DNA of 35,792 nucleotides from Solirubrobacterales bacterium (GTDB taxonomy: Bacteria; Actinomycetota; Thermoleophilia; Solirubrobacterales; JACPNS01), in the NCBI GenBank assembly GCA_016185345.1, contig JACPNS010000005.1, positions 176,425 to 212,216 on the forward strand. The letters run 5' to 3'. A program made the translations under genes and the position numbers. The notes under the pieces are model-generated. The model made no database searches. It had not been told where the DNA came from and saw only the letters and a list, made by a program, of their open reading frames with translations. This document shows positions 9,022 to 16,707 of the stretch, one piece after another; position 1 is the stretch's first letter, and each line of letters begins with the position of its first letter.

Positions 9022-9030
9022 GTCTTGGTC

Positions 9031-9091
9031 CTCTTGGGGAGAGGGATCTTGCTTTGGGGAGGATGCTGATCTCTTGGGGGAGTGATCAGCA
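9031..9091. repeat. Three 20-bp-spaced TTGGGG repeats with an inverted repeat
   Basis: CTCTTGGGGA (9031), GCTTTGGGGA (9051) and CTCTTGGGGG (9071) start exactly 20 bases apart. The last copy lies in the loop of a perfect eight-base inverted repeat, TGCTGATC at 9064-9071 and GATCAGCA at 9084-9091. There is no T-run on either side, so this is not a standard terminator. It lies between fdxA and the convergent H1-tail gene. Confidence 0.5.
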
Positions 9092-9141
9092 AATTGTCAC
9101 GCGGGCCGAGCCGCCATGACGGGGGTTAGCTTGGGAATGGT

Positions 9142-9693
9142 CTAGAAGTTCAGTGCCTTCTCGACCTGGGTCTGAGCGTCCTTCAGACGGGTCTCGACCT
9201 CGTCTGACAGGGTTGCGAGACGGTCCTCGAACTCCTTGCGCTGCTTGGTGATCGTGGTCTCAATCTCCTTGCGCTGGGTGTTGTAGGTCTTCTCGATCTC
9301 CTTGCGCTGCTTGCGGAGCTCACGCTCGGCGCGAGTGCGCTGCTTCTTCAGGTCACGCTCGACCTTGTTTGAGAAGGTCTTTCCACGCTTCTCGAACTTG
9401 TTCAGCTTCTTCTCGATCGAGTCGACGGAGCTGTACTTGTCGACGAAGTCGACGACACCGTCGCGGACCTCGAGGACGATTCCTACCGGGACGAGGGCAG
9501 CCTTCTCGGCGTACGTCTCGATCGTCTCGGTGTAGGTCTCGATGGTTGACTTAGCTTCGGCCTCTGCCTTCTTTGCAGTGGTCTTGGCGGAAGTTGCAGT
9601 TGCCTTCGCCTGAGTCTTCGCAGGTGTGGGCTTAGTTGTCTTGCGGGCCGTGGTCTTGCGTGCGGCCGGCTTCTTTGCGGTGGTGGCAGCCAT
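9142..9693 (-). CDS. Histone H1-like tail fused to a coiled-coil protein
   Basis: 183 residues in two parts. Residues 1-43 are a Lys/Ala/Thr/Pro tail with 12 Lys or Arg and no acidic residue, of the type seen in bacterial H1-like proteins (repeats of AKKPAARKTTARKTT form). Residues 44-183 are helical: 'IETYTETIETYAEKAALVPVGIVLEVRDGVVDFVDKY', then a long charged coiled coil dense in K-x-R and E-x-E heptads (about 95-180). The body resembles phasin-like or HBHA-like helical proteins. In mycobacterial HBHA the coiled coil comes first and the Lys/Ala tail last; here the order is reversed. DNA binding or nucoid association is the likely role of the tail (inference). The ATG follows GGAGGG. The gene is monocistronic. 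Confidence 0.7.
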   Translation of the reverse strand: MAATTAKKPAARKTTARKTTKPTPAKTQAKATATSAKTTAKKAEAEAKSTIETYTETIETYAEKAALVPVGIVLEVRDGVVDFVDKYSSVDSIEKKLNKFEKRGKTFSNKVERDLKKQRTRAERELRKQRKEIEKTYNTQRKEIETTITKQRKEFEDRLATLSDEVETRLKDAQTQVEKALNF

Positions 9694-9809
9694 TAGCGCC
9701 GTCCCTCCATAAGTTTGTTAGAAGTAACAATGGTCAGAACTATATACGTACCCGCCGTCACGTCGTTACACACATCCCGAGAAAAACTCCGAAATAGCGG
9801 TTTCAAGCC

Positions 9810-9864
9810 AAAAAGTCCTACAAGGTTGCGCCTTTGTCGTACGACAAAGACGCAACCTTGTAGG
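9810..9864 (-). terminator. Very long hairpin terminator of the IMPase-family gene
   Basis: A 48-base inverted repeat at 9817-9864 has a single unmatched position (9831 C against 9850 A). In the minus-strand RNA this position is G-U and the whole 24-base-pair stem can pair. Five U's follow in the minus-strand RNA (A's at 9810-9814). It begins 14 bases after the stop codon of the gene at 9879-10727, so it is that gene's terminator. The core at 9832-9849 is an 18-base perfect palindrome. Confidence 0.85.
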
Positions 9865-9878
9865 GAAAAAGCGCTTAC

Positions 9879-10727
9879 TTACGCGGTGAGGGCGTTGATC
9901 AGGAACTTGGCGCGGGTTTCGTCCCGGCCAGCGGCGACGGGCTTGTAGGGCTCAAGCGTGAGCGGTGCCACGAGAGCCTCGTCGTTGCCGAAGATCACCG
10001 TTGCGCCTGCTTCGCGAGCAATCAACTGCGCAGCAGCTGCATCAACCGACCGACACGCCCGAAGCGAAAGCATCCCGTCATACCTAGCCGCCGCCACCTG
10101 GCACAAAGTCAAAGCGATCGACCCGATCGAGCGGATGCGCTGAACGTTGCCGTCGAACGCTCCGAGCAGACCGGGCGTCAGAAACACGGGCTTTGTCGAT
10201 TCCAGTCCAACCACTTCAAGTTCATTGCCGGTCTCTGAGTGGTCAAGCCTGCGCCCGTCAACCGTCGCGCCGCCACCCTTGATCGCGATCCATTCCTCGT
10301 TGGCGCCGAAGTCGTAGACGTAGCCGTAGACAACGTCGTCCATGGTCTCGCCCGTTGCAACGGCAACTGAAAGGCTCCACGACTTTGCGACCCGCTTGGC
10401 GTTCAGCGAGCCGTCGATCGGATCGACGACGACCTTCACGGCCTTCGAACCAAAGTCGACCTCGCCGCGCTCTTCAGATAGCGCGTAGAAGTCGGCGCCG
10501 GAATCGGAAAGCGCCTTCAGCTCGGCGAATACCGCGTCTTCTGCCACCTCGTCGATGATCAGCGTGAAGTCACCGCCAGCGCCGTGACCGCTCCCAACCT
10601 TGCGCGACTCGTAGGTCGGGTACTTCACGAAGTCGGCCTTGATCCTCTCGACCATGCGCCGACAAGAGCCGGTCCAATCGGTCGTGAGCGCCAGGTTGTT
10701 TGTTTCGCTGAGGGACTCAGTTGCCAT
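9879..10727 (-). CDS. Inositol monophosphatase-family phosphatase
   Basis: 282 residues, typical for the family. The lithium-sensitive metal-dependent phosphatase motifs are present. 'ALSEERGE' (E85/E86) binds metal. 'VVVDPIDGSLNAKR' holds the D-P-I-D-G-S signature (D102, D105) that carries two Mg ions and the attacking water. 'ACRSVDAAAAQLIAREAGA' near 225 supplies the third metal Asp and the substrate-side helix. It probably hydrolyses a sugar or inositol phosphate; inositol-1-phosphate, fructose-1,6-bisphosphate, histidinol phosphate and PAP are all handled by members, and the sequence does not decide. It is divergent from the helicase-nuclease gene with only 23 bases between start codons. 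The terminator is the hairpin at 9810-9864. Confidence 0.88.
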   Translation of the reverse strand: MATESLSETNNLALTTDWTGSCRRMVERIKADFVKYPTYESRKVGSGHGAGGDFTLIIDEVAEDAVFAELKALSDSGADFYALSEERGEVDFGSKAVKVVVDPIDGSLNAKRVAKSWSLSVAVATGETMDDVVYGYVYDFGANEEWIAIKGGGATVDGRRLDHSETGNELEVVGLESTKPVFLTPGLLGAFDGNVQRIRSIGSIALTLCQVAAARYDGMLSLRACRSVDAAAAQLIAREAGATVIFGNDEALVAPLTLEPYKPVAAGRDETRAKFLINALTA

Positions 10728-10737
10728 AACGGCACCG

Positions 10738-10744
10738 TATCCTA
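10738..10744. promoter_or_regulatory. Candidate bidirectional -10 element
   Basis: TATCCTA lies in the 23-base gap between divergent genes. On the plus strand TATCCT (10738-10743) ends seven bases before the GTG start of the helicase, which would give a leaderless mRNA. On the minus strand TAGGAT (10744 to 10739) would start transcription about five bases before the phosphatase ATG. Both fit the actinobacterial T-A-N-N-N-T rule. Confidence 0.5.
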
Positions 10745-10750
10745 GAGATC

Positions 10751-13700
10751 GTGAGCGAATCCCCCGAGCTGACCACGTTGCCGCTTCCCGAGCAGGTTCT
10801 TGAAGGTCTCAACGACCCGCAGAAGGCCGCCGTGACGCACCTCGGAGGCCCGCTTCTGATCGTCGCGGGCGCTGGTTCGGGCAAGACGCGGACGCTCACG
10901 CGCAGGTTTGAGTGGCTCGTCGCCCAGGGCGTTCCGGCCGACCGCATCCTCGCGCTGACCTACACGAACGACGCCGCCGCAGAGCTGGCAGAGCGAATCG
11001 AACTGGCGCTCGGCGAGCTGCCCGAGGAGATTCACGCCACCACCTTCCACGCGCTCTGCATGGAAACCCTGAAAGACGAGTCGGCAGCGGCCGGACTCAA
11101 TCCCTTCTTCACGACCGCCACCGCACCCGACCGGGTCGCGCTGATGCTCGCACGGATAAATGAGCTGACCTTCGATCAGATCTCATTGCGCGGCAACCCG
11201 GCGGCTGCGCTCGGCGACCTGATGTCGTTGATCGATCGCCTGAAGGAAGAATGCATCTCGCCGGAGGAGCTGGCTGGCTACGCGAGTGCAGCGCTGGCCG
11301 ACGCAGTCGAGCCCGAGGATCGCGAGAAGGCTCTGCTGATGGCCGAACAGGCCGCGCTCTACGCCCAGCACGAAAAGTTCCTCCACGACGCAGCGGCGCT
11401 CGACTTCGGCGGCATGCAGTTCGAGCTGTACAAGCTGCTTTCGACCAACGAAGCGGTGCGCTCTCGCGTCGCCCGCCGCTACGAGCACGTGCTCGTCGAC
11501 GAGTTCCAGGACACCTCGTACGTGCAATTGGAGATCCTGAAGCTGCTGACACAGGACCACAGAAACCTCGCTGCCGTCGGCGACGACGACCAGTCGATCT
11601 ACCGCTTCCGCGGCGCGTCGCCTCGCAGCATCCTCGACTTCCAGCGCCGCTTCGGCGAGGCCACCCGCATCGAACTCGAGCTGAACTACCGTTCCGCGTC
11701 GCCGATCATCGACGCCGCGCGCGCGATCGTGCGGATGATCCCAGACGACCGGCGCGTGCCCAAAAACCTGACTGCCGCGATGGACAAGCCCGGCGAGGTG
11801 CTCTTCTGGCACGCCGAGTCCGAGATCGCAGAAGCGCAGGCAATTGTCACGGAGGTCGAGCGACTGATCGCCGACGCCCGAGTGCAACCGCGCGACATCT
11901 GCGTGCTCGCGCACAAGCGCGCGCACGTTCGCGTGCTGGCCGATCGACTCGGCGCCCACGACATCCCGTTCACGCTAAGCACCAAGGACTTCTTCCAGCG
12001 CTCCGAGATCCGCGTACCGCTCTCGTGGCTGAAGGTGCTCGGCAATCCGACCCTGAACGAAGACGCCTGGCGCATGCTCACCGCGCACCCGATCAACCTC
12101 GACAGCGCCGACTACGCGGGCTTGATGAAGTGGATGAAGCGCGACAAGCAACCGCACGTCGTTGAGGCGATGCGCGGCGCGGCGCGCTCGAAGCAGTTCT
12201 CGCCCGAGACGCTCGACAAGATCCGCCAGTTCATCACGACCTTCGACACGTTGAACGCGCAGTTCAATGAGCTCGGCCCCGGCGAGTTCACGATCCGGCT
12301 GATCAACGAGATTGCGATCAAGGGATCGGTGCTGCTGGAAAGCGGCAAGGACGCGCCAGACCGGCTCGCCAACCTCTCAAAGTTCCAGCGCCTCGCCGAG
12401 GACTACGAGGGGCGCAGCCCGCAGGCCAACGCCCGCGACTTCGCCAACTACATCACAGGCATGGCCGAGGCTGGATTCGATGAATCGAGCGAGTCGGCAG
12501 AGCGCGATCCGAACGCGGTGCGCCTGATGACTGCGCACGGCTCGAAGGGCCTTGAGTTTGAGTACGTCTTCGTGCCCGGCATGGTCTCTGGTCGTTGGCC
12601 AGGAAGGCGCAGCGGTGACAAGGGTGTCCCGCCCGCCCTGCTGCGCGATCCGATGCCGCCGCTCCCGGGCAAGAATCCCGAGACCGCCGCCTACCACGAA
12701 GAGACGCGCCGCCTTGCCCACGTGGCAATGACCCGCGCGCGCACCCAGCTGGTGCTGAGCTGGTTCGACTCCGACGCCCGCGGCCACAAGGTCAGCGAGT
12801 TCTACTCCGAGGCGATGCTCGCCGTTGACGGCAAGGAGCAGGAGTTCCCTGAGCGCGACTTTGAAACTGCGGACTTCGTCTACGCCGAAATGGAATCACT
12901 GCGCGGCGAGCTGATGGGCTCGATCGCCCAGGCCGGCGCGACGCTCGGCGAGATGCGCCTCGACGCGCATTCAGAGACGCCCGCAGATTTCGCCCGCTTT
13001 GCCGAACTGTTGAAGCTGAGCGCGCTGGTGCACAGGCTGCGCCACGGCCAGACGATCACCGACGCGCTTCCAGAGATCAACTCGATGCTGGTCGGGCAGA
13101 TGTCGCCCGCGCAGCGCGCCGCATACGAATCCTCCGAACTCGACGACCGCCTGCGCATCAGCGAGGAGCGCGTCGAGCAACTCGCCGGAACGATGGGCTC
13201 GATCACGCCGCAGCTCACCAACTACTTGCCGACGATCAACAACCGCCTGCGCCTCTCGGCCTCTGCGATCGGCAGCTATCAGCGCTGCCCCAAGCAGTAC
13301 GAGTACGAGAACGTGATGAAGATCCCGACGCCGGATCAAAGCCACCTGCGTCTCGGCATCACGGTCCACAATGTTCTGGAGCGATTCCACAAGGACCTCG
13401 ACGAACCGCTCGAGCCCGACGACGCCCGCAAGCGACTCGAGTACCTGCTTGAGCAATCCGTCATCACCGGCGGCTGGGGTCGCACAGACGACGACAAGCA
13501 GCTGCTCGATCGCGCTCGCAAGATGCTTGATCGCTACGCCGACAGCGAGTTCGCAAGGCCCGAAGGACCGGTCAAGACTGAAGCCGGCTTCTCACTCAAA
13601 CTCCCGCCGACCAAGCTGATGGAAACGACGCCCGTCGGCGGCAAGATCCTCGACGGAATCCAGATCAACGGAAAGATCGACCGCATCGACACGATGGCCG

Positions 13701-14038
13701 ACGGCAGCCAGCGCGTGGTTGATTACAAGACGGGCAACGACAAGAAGGGCGCGGTAGCACTGCGCAACCAGGTCGCCAAAGAGATTCAGCTGGCGATCTA
13801 CAAGTACGCCGGTGCCGAGGAACTCGGGATCGACGCGCAGGGTCTTGTCTACTACTTCCTTGAGAACGCCCAGCCCGTGATCGAGGCCGAGGCAACCGAA
13901 GAACACGTCGCCGAAGTCCGCGCGACGATCGACGAAGTAGCCGACAAGATCATCGCGCTCGACTTCACGCCAGACCCCGAGTACAACAAGTGCCGCAGCT
14001 GCGCCTTCCGGCACGTCTGCCCGGCTACTGAGGCCTAG
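10751..14038 (+). CDS. UvrD-like helicase with C-terminal RecB-type Fe-S nuclease
   Basis: 1095 residues from a GTG start. All SF1A helicase motifs are visible: the Q-motif 'LNDPQKAAV' (20-28), Walker A 'GAGSGKT' (40-46), Walker B 'LVDEFQDTSY', 'VGDDDQSIYRFRGAS', 'ELNYRSASP', 'LMTAHGSKGLEFEYVF' and 'VAMTRAR'. The C-terminal quarter is a PD-(D/E)xK nuclease with D977 and the pair D991/K993 in 'VVDYKTGND'. Four cysteines, C846 plus C1081, C1084 and C1090, match the Fe-S cluster of AddB, AdnAB and Cas4. This architecture is that of AdnA/AdnB and related recombination motors, which resect double-strand breaks. No partner subunit gene is adjacent. The gene is convergent with PAC2, overlapping by four bases. 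Confidence 0.92.
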   Translation: MSESPELTTLPLPEQVLEGLNDPQKAAVTHLGGPLLIVAGAGSGKTRTLTRRFEWLVAQGVPADRILALTYTNDAAAELAERIELALGELPEEIHATTFHALCMETLKDESAAAGLNPFFTTATAPDRVALMLARINELTFDQISLRGNPAAALGDLMSLIDRLKEECISPEELAGYASAALADAVEPEDREKALLMAEQAALYAQHEKFLHDAAALDFGGMQFELYKLLSTNEAVRSRVARRYEHVLVDEFQDTSYVQLEILKLLTQDHRNLAAVGDDDQSIYRFRGASPRSILDFQRRFGEATRIELELNYRSASPIIDAARAIVRMIPDDRRVPKNLTAAMDKPGEVLFWHAESEIAEAQAIVTEVERLIADARVQPRDICVLAHKRAHVRVLADRLGAHDIPFTLSTKDFFQRSEIRVPLSWLKVLGNPTLNEDAWRMLTAHPINLDSADYAGLMKWMKRDKQPHVVEAMRGAARSKQFSPETLDKIRQFITTFDTLNAQFNELGPGEFTIRLINEIAIKGSVLLESGKDAPDRLANLSKFQRLAEDYEGRSPQANARDFANYITGMAEAGFDESSESAERDPNAVRLMTAHGSKGLEFEYVFVPGMVSGRWPGRRSGDKGVPPALLRDPMPPLPGKNPETAAYHEETRRLAHVAMTRARTQLVLSWFDSDARGHKVSEFYSEAMLAVDGKEQEFPERDFETADFVYAEMESLRGELMGSIAQAGATLGEMRLDAHSETPADFARFAELLKLSALVHRLRHGQTITDALPEINSMLVGQMSPAQRAAYESSELDDRLRISEERVEQLAGTMGSITPQLTNYLPTINNRLRLSASAIGSYQRCPKQYEYENVMKIPTPDQSHLRLGITVHNVLERFHKDLDEPLEPDDARKRLEYLLEQSVITGGWGRTDDDKQLLDRARKMLDRYADSEFARPEGPVKTEAGFSLKLPPTKLMETTPVGGKILDGIQINGKIDRIDTMADGSQRVVDYKTGNDKKGAVALRNQVAKEIQLAIYKYAGAEELGIDAQGLVYYFLENAQPVIEAEATEEHVAEVRATIDEVADKIIALDFTPDPEYNKCRSCAFRHVCPATEA

Positions 14039-14919
14039 CTACTGCCCTCTTGGGTGCGCAGGTACCGCTGGATCTCTTTGGCGATCGCGTCGCCTGAGGG
14101 GATCGGGTTCGTGGACTCGTCATCCGCATCCGCATCGGCGTTCTCTTCAAGCGTCTTGACGTATCCAGAGATCTCATCGTCCTGCGCGACGGCCGCGGAG
14201 ACCTGCTCTTTGAAGCGGTCGGCTGCCGACTCGAGTTCTGCCGCATCAACGAGCGCGCCGGTGATGCCTTCGAACGCGCGGACGAGCGCGAGCGCTGCAG
14301 GCGGGTTCGGCGTCGCGGCAACGTAGTGCGGCACCGAGGCCCAGAGACTCACGGTCTTCAGGCCGGCTTTGGCGCAGTGGTGCTGGAGCACACCAGTGAT
14401 CCCGGTCGGCCCTTCGTAGTTGGCAGTGCGGAATCCCAGCCCGTGGGTCATCTCTTCTTCGGGTGAGATCGCGTTGATCGCAGACGAGCGCGTGTGCGGC
14501 ACATCCGCCAGCAGCGAGCCCAGCATCACGACGGTCGTGACCTCGCACTCCTGGGCGACGGTGATGATCGCGTCGCAAAAGGTCTGCCAGTGCATCGACG
14601 GCTCTTCGCCTTCAAGCAAAAGCACGCCGCCTTCAAGGCCACCGACCTCTGCCTGGTAGAAAACATTGCGCGGCCACTCGACGAAGCGCACGTCACCGTC
14701 AATAACGCTGATCTGCGGCCGATGGGACTGAAAGTCGAAGAAGTGCTCCGGGTCGATCTCGGCGATCTTGCGGCGCTCGCCGGTCTGGCCGAGGTAGCTG
14801 ACGGCTGCGCTCGCGGCGTTACCTGCGTCGTTCCAGCCCTGGAAGCTGACGACCAGTATCGGTCCTCGCGGCGTGTCCGCGTCGGACCAGACGATGCTTT
14901 CGGCTGCGCCCTCTCTCAT
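14035..14919 (-). CDS. PAC2-family (proteasome assembly chaperone-like) protein
   Basis: 294 residues. 'ILVVSFQGWNDAGNAASAAVSYL' is the diagnostic N-terminal PAC2 motif, with the G-W-x-D-A-G-x-A-A core. 'EPSMHWQTFCDAI' and 'VVMLGSLLADVPHTR' follow the family pattern, and 'GPTGITGVL' continues it. The tail (about 245-294) is acidic and low in complexity. In eukaryotes and archaea PAC2 homologs help assemble proteasomes. Actinobacteria carry both PAC2 proteins and 20S proteasomes, but direct chaperone function has not been settled for bacterial members. The gene shares its last four bases with the helicase-nuclease gene. Confidence 0.85.
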   Translation of the reverse strand: MREGAAESIVWSDADTPRGPILVVSFQGWNDAGNAASAAVSYLGQTGERRKIAEIDPEHFFDFQSHRPQISVIDGDVRFVEWPRNVFYQAEVGGLEGGVLLLEGEEPSMHWQTFCDAIITVAQECEVTTVVMLGSLLADVPHTRSSAINAISPEEEMTHGLGFRTANYEGPTGITGVLQHHCAKAGLKTVSLWASVPHYVAATPNPPAALALVRAFEGITGALVDAAELESAADRFKEQVSAAVAQDDEISGYVKTLEENADADADDESTNPIPSGDAIAKEIQRYLRTQEGSS

Positions 14920-14989
14920 TCACAACAACGCTACTCGGTCTGGCCCGTTTCGGCAATCGGTCACGGACATTTGCTGATGCTCTGCGGCA

Positions 14990-14995
14990 TAGACT
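14990..14995 (+). promoter_or_regulatory. Candidate -10 of a leaderless promoter
   Basis: TAGACT ends six bases before the GTG at 15002, so the predicted transcription start coincides with the start codon. There is no Shine-Dalgarno sequence before this GTG, which supports a leaderless message. Confidence 0.45.
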
Positions 14996-15001
14996 GGGGC
15001 C

Positions 15002-15859
15002 GTGACCACGATCGCCGAGTTGCTCCCGGACACCGAAGTTGATGGCGTCTTCGCCTGCACCAAAAAACAGAAACAGACGGCCCGCAACGGCTCGCCGTAT
15101 CTGATGGTCGAACTTCGCGACGCCTCGGGGAAGATCGGCGCTCGCGCCTTCAAAGACGCGAGCTTCCTGGACGCCCAGTTCGATCGCGGAGACATCGTCC
15201 ACGTGGCCGGCCGCGTCGAGTCCTTTCAGGATCAGCGCCAGATCAACTTGCGCGCAATCCGCCGCGCCGAGCCGGGCGAGGCCGGAGACCCGTCCGACTT
15301 TCTCCCCAGCGCATACCGCGACGTCGACGAGCTCGAGGGCTTCTTTGAGCACCTGATCACCGAGGTCCATCACCCCGGCTACGCGAAGTTGCTGAACACA
15401 ATGCTCGCGGACCGCGAACTGCGCGATGCGCTGCGCACGGCGCCCTGCACGATCGGCGGTCACCACGCCTACCTCGGCGGCCTGCTCGAGCACACTGTTG
15501 CCGTCGCGACGCTTGCCAAGGAGACTTGGGATCTGCACCGCCGGCTCGACAGCGACCTGCTGATCACCGCGGCGCTGCTGCACGACATCGGCAAGACCCG
15601 CGAGTTCGTCTACGGCGCCGAGATCACGCAGAGCGAGGGCGGCAGGCTGCTCGGCCACCTCGAGCTCGGCGTGCAGCTCATCCGCGAGTACTCGATCAAG
15701 TCCGGTGGGCTCGATCGGTCCAGCGAACTAAAACTTTTGAGCTGCGTCCTGAGTCACCACGGTCCGGCCGGGGGCGCCTCGACATTCGCCAACGCAGAAG
15801 CATTGGCGCTCTACAGAATCAACGCACTGGATGCAGGAATCAAGGGGTATCTCGAATGA
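15002..15859 (+). CDS. YhaM-like 3'-5' exoribonuclease (OB fold plus HD domain)
   Basis: 285 residues from GTG. Residues 8-95 form an OB-fold (D-G-V-F-A-C-T-K-K-Q ... 'RGDIVHVAGRVESFQDQRQI') as in YhaM. Residues about 130-270 are an HD domain: 'GGHHAYLGGLLEHTVAVA' provides two His-containing helices, 'AALLHDIGKTREF' is the H-D metal pair, and 'LSHHG' gives further His. YhaM trims RNA from the 3' end, and single-stranded DNA in some assays, with divalent metal. It is best known from Firmicutes. The downstream SDR start codon overlaps its stop (ATGA), so the two are translationally coupled. It is divergent from PAC2 across 82 bases. Confidence 0.85.
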   Translation: MTTIAELLPDTEVDGVFACTKKQKQTARNGSPYLMVELRDASGKIGARAFKDASFLDAQFDRGDIVHVAGRVESFQDQRQINLRAIRRAEPGEAGDPSDFLPSAYRDVDELEGFFEHLITEVHHPGYAKLLNTMLADRELRDALRTAPCTIGGHHAYLGGLLEHTVAVATLAKETWDLHRRLDSDLLITAALLHDIGKTREFVYGAEITQSEGGRLLGHLELGVQLIREYSIKSGGLDRSSELKLLSCVLSHHGPAGGASTFANAEALALYRINALDAGIKGYLE

Positions 15860-16707
15860 GCAGTGTTCTGATCACAGGTGCGGGGCGCGGCATTGGGCGC
15901 GCGACTTCGCTTCGCCTGGCCAAGGCTGGGTGGGAAGTACATGCCGGTGTTCGTAAGCCCGAGGACGGTGCGGCGCTGGTTGAAGAGCTGGGAGATGGCG
16001 CAGCTGGCCCGATCGTCCCTGTCACGCTCGACGTGACTGACGATGCATCGATCGCGGCCGCAGCAGAATCGCTTCCCGCGCAACTCGACGCTGTGGTCAA
16101 CAACGCCGGGATCGTGGTCGACGGTCCAGTCGAATCCCTGACGCGCGAACGCCTGACCGAGCAGTTTGATGTGAACGTCGCCGGCGCCGTTGCCGTCACG
16201 CGCGCAGTACTGCCGAAGATCCGCGCCGCCAAGGGCCGCGTGGTCTTCGTCTCTTCAGTCAGCGGACGCATCTCCACTCCGTGGACCGGCGCCTACAACT
16301 CCTCCAAGTTTGCCGTCGAGGGCATGGCCGACGCGCTGCGCCTGGAGCTGCGGCCGTGGAAGATCAAGGTCTCGCTCGTCGAGCCCGCCAACACCCAGAC
16401 CGACATGTGGGGCGGCGCGCAGGACATGTTTGACGAAGGGGTGAAGGCACTCACTCCGGACGAGCACGCGCTCTACAACGGCCACATGAAGGGCATGCGT
16501 CGCACGCTCGGCCTCATGCAGAAGACTGCTGCGCCGGTGGACGGCGTCGCCGGAGCGATCGAGTCAGCGCTCACTGCGAAGCGGCCACGGGCTCGGTATG
16601 TCGTCGGGATCCCAGCGAAGGTGCAAGTCATCGCGGCGGGCCTCACGCCGCGACCGATCCTCGACTTCGTGCTCGCCAAGGCGACTGGCGTGCCGCGCAA
16701 GGCCTAA
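15856..16707 (+). CDS. Classical short-chain dehydrogenase/reductase
   Basis: 283 residues from the ATG that overlaps the previous stop. 'VLITGAGRGIGRATSLRLA' is the cofactor-binding T-G-x-x-x-G-I-G motif. 'VNNAGIV' is the N-N-A-G element, and 'VFVSSVSGRISTPWTGAYNSSKFA' gives the catalytic Ser and the Y-x-x-x-K pair. 'LVEPANTQTDMW' is the post-catalytic P-x-x-x-x-T loop. The usual NAD(P)H-dependent oxidoreductase activity is therefore likely; the substrate cannot be told. The C-terminal 60 residues include 'RARYVVGIPAKVQVI', as in human 17-beta-HSD1- and RDH-like SDRs. It ends convergently with the TauE/SafE half-gene, sharing CTAA. Confidence 0.88.
   Translation: MSSVLITGAGRGIGRATSLRLAKAGWEVHAGVRKPEDGAALVEELGDGAAGPIVPVTLDVTDDASIAAAAESLPAQLDAVVNNAGIVVDGPVESLTRERLTEQFDVNVAGAVAVTRAVLPKIRAAKGRVVFVSSVSGRISTPWTGAYNSSKFAVEGMADALRLELRPWKIKVSLVEPANTQTDMWGGAQDMFDEGVKALTPDEHALYNGHMKGMRRTLGLMQKTAAPVDGVAGAIESALTAKRPRARYVVGIPAKVQVIAAGLTPRPILDFVLAKATGVPRKA

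Noticed and set aside
9715-9948. 77-codon plus-strand open frame
   Set aside because: It overlaps the long terminator hairpin and the 3' end of the phosphatase gene; no recognisable features.
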